Shown here: piece after piece, positions 63,306-64,000 of the stretch
How positions within the stretch are numbered: the first letter of the stretch is position 1
Layout: each line of letters begins with the position of its first letter
NCBI RefSeq assembly: GCF_015158295.1
Contig: NZ_JACDXV010000002.1
Span: 537,001 to 601,000 of the forward strand
From: Devosia faecipullorum
GTDB taxonomy: Bacteria; Pseudomonadota; Alphaproteobacteria; Rhizobiales; Devosiaceae
Direction: 5' to 3'
DNA length: 64,000 nt
Notes under the pieces: model-generated
Told to the model about the DNA's origin: nothing
What the model saw: only the letters and a program-made list of their open reading frames with translations
Database searches by the model: none
Program-made: the position numbers and the translations under genes

Positions 63306-63527
63306 ATGAAGAGTGACATCCACCCCGACTACCACCTGATCAACGTGGTCATGACCGACGGCACCACCTACCAGACCCGTTCGACCTGGGGCAAGGAAGG
63401 CGACACGCTTCAGCTCGATATCGACCCCAAGACCCATCCGGCCTGGACCGGTACGCAGGGTCAGCTGCTCGACCGGGGCGGCCGCGTGTCGCGCTTCAAG
63501 GAGCGCTTCAAGGGCCTGGGCATCTAA
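63306..63527 (+). CDS. rpmE: 50S ribosomal protein L31 (bL31)
   Basis: The 73-residue protein reads [20 protein letters not shown], then [20 protein letters not shown], and ends in [18 protein letters not shown], the standard alphaproteobacterial bL31. It lacks the four cysteines of the zinc form. It bridges the large and small subunits. It stands alone with its own leader motif and a strong terminator. The ATG at 63306 has GAGGCG upstream. Confidence 0.96.
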   Translation: MKSDIHPDYHLINVVMTDGTTYQTRSTWGKEGDTLQLDIDPKTHPAWTGTQGQLLDRGGRVSRFKERFKGLGI

Positions 63528-63551
63528 GCCCTCCGGCATTGGAATTCGATC

Positions 63552-63580
63552 AAGCCCGGCCCTCGCGCCGGGCTTTTTCT
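63552..63580 (+). terminator. Intrinsic terminator after rpmE
   Basis: AAGCCCGGC-CCTCGC-GCCGGGCTT then TTTCTTTTT: a perfect 9-bp stem with a long T-run. Confidence 0.93.
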
Positions 63581-63649
63581 TTTTGGCTGCACCCACTCTT
63601 CCGTCACCATTGCCCCGTTTCTTCGGGCAATCTGGCGCAGCAATGGCGA

Positions 63650-64000
63650 TCAGCTGCGGCCGAAAGCGGCCTTGAGGCGGGCGAGCTGGTCGGCGATGCC
63701 ATTGGCGCGGGCTTCGGCGCTGTCCATGTCCGGCAGATTGCCCTTTTCCAGCGTGTCGAGCTGCATCACCCGCTCAAACAGGCGGTCGCCCTTGTCGATG
63801 AAGTCGCGCAGGGTCGGGGGCAATTGCTCATATCCGGGACCACCGCGCTGGCTGGGTGTGGCCGAGAACTTCACCTTTTCCTTTTCGGCGCGGGCATTTT
63901 CGCGGGTGATTTCGCCTTCATTGACGGCGCGCTGCAACAGCAGCCAGGAGGCCAATTGCATCAGCCGCGTGGTCAGGCGCATGGATTCGGTGGCGTAGAG
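63650..64000 (-). CDS. DUF1465 family protein (partial)
   Basis: The frame runs from the window edge to a stop at 63650 and gives 116 residues of the C-terminal part. It begins LYATESMRLTTRLMQLASWL, which is internal in the DUF1465 family. It continues with LLQRAVNEGEITRENARAEK and ends LARLKAAFGRS. The Met at 63982 is therefore not the true start; about 60 residues lie beyond the window. The family is a helical alphaproteobacterial regulator-like protein (a USG-related group) of poorly known function. It converges on rpmE. Confidence 0.82.
   Translation of the reverse strand, partial: LYATESMRLTTRLMQLASWLLLQRAVNEGEITRENARAEKEKVKFSATPSQRGGPGYEQLPPTLRDFIDKGDRLFERVMQLDTLEKGNLPDMDSAEARANGIADQLARLKAAFGRS

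Overview
The window is a gene-dense stretch (GC about two thirds by eye) of an alphaproteobacterial chromosome. Gene content fits the Hyphomicrobiales, most likely a Devosia-like genus: a GapR/DUF2312 protein, a C-minus bL36, DUF1036, DUF1465, DUF882 and DUF465 proteins, an Omp25/31-like porin, split PntAA/PntAB/PntB subunits next to an aa3-oxidase subunit-IV-like gene, and two families of short palindromic intergenic repeats. The genus is an inference. I found no rRNA, tRNA, prophage, insertion sequence, CRISPR array or secretion system. This is core and metabolic sequence, and the most interesting signals are regulatory or small-gene features.

Layout. 1-3.2 kb: an ABC permease/ATPase pair (YbbP/YbbA type, permease cut by the window edge) and a small secreted protein. 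3.5-6.8 kb: a Gfo/Idh/MocA dehydrogenase, a GntR/FCD regulator and an aldo/keto reductase. 7-11 kb: a PreP-like M16C metalloprotease and an esterase. 11.2-14.1 kb: a DNA-repair operon of metallo-beta-lactamase exonuclease, ATP-dependent ligase and a UVR-motif mini-protein. 14.1-22.8 kb: a fatty-acid beta-oxidation locus (MerR regulator, fadD-, fadE-, fadJ- and fadI-like genes, and a 56-residue membrane protein). 23.1-28.4 kb: an oligopeptide ABC transporter (SBP, two permeases, two ATPases). 28.4-32 kb: a receiver protein, rpmJ, and a divergent MerR/zinc-type P1B ATPase pair. 32-37 kb: pyruvate kinase with DUF1036, gapR, an orphan mini rod-like protein, a class-II amidotransferase with an Asp/Glu racemase, and an Lrp regulator. 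37-45 kb: dxs, then envelope genes (DUF882 peptidase, L,D-transpeptidase, porin) and a sigma-54 response regulator. 45-49 kb: two DUF465 genes, purEK, a hydrolase and rpsU. 49-54.9 kb: exporters, hydrolases, a FrnE-like DsbA protein and slyX. 54.9-58.3 kb: transhydrogenase operon plus subunit-IV-like gene. 58.3-64 kb: pepF, a TauE permease, an ABC exporter, rpmE and a DUF1465 gene cut by the edge.

How the parts work together. The beta-oxidation genes are arranged as two divergent units around a 445-base spacer. That spacer holds two copies of a TTRAC-N6-GTCAA dyad, and each copy overlaps a plausible -35 box, one facing fadD-merR and one facing fadE-fadJ-fadI. A third near-copy lies upstream of the peptide transporter. 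The three single ribosomal-protein genes (rpmJ, rpsU, rpmE) each have candidate 5' leader structures. rpmJ and rpmE share a leader motif, and the rpsU leader can fold over its own start. The catalytic transhydrogenase subunit PntAA carries an unusual 65-residue Lys/Ala/Pro tail. Functions are read from motifs in the sequence; no database search was possible.
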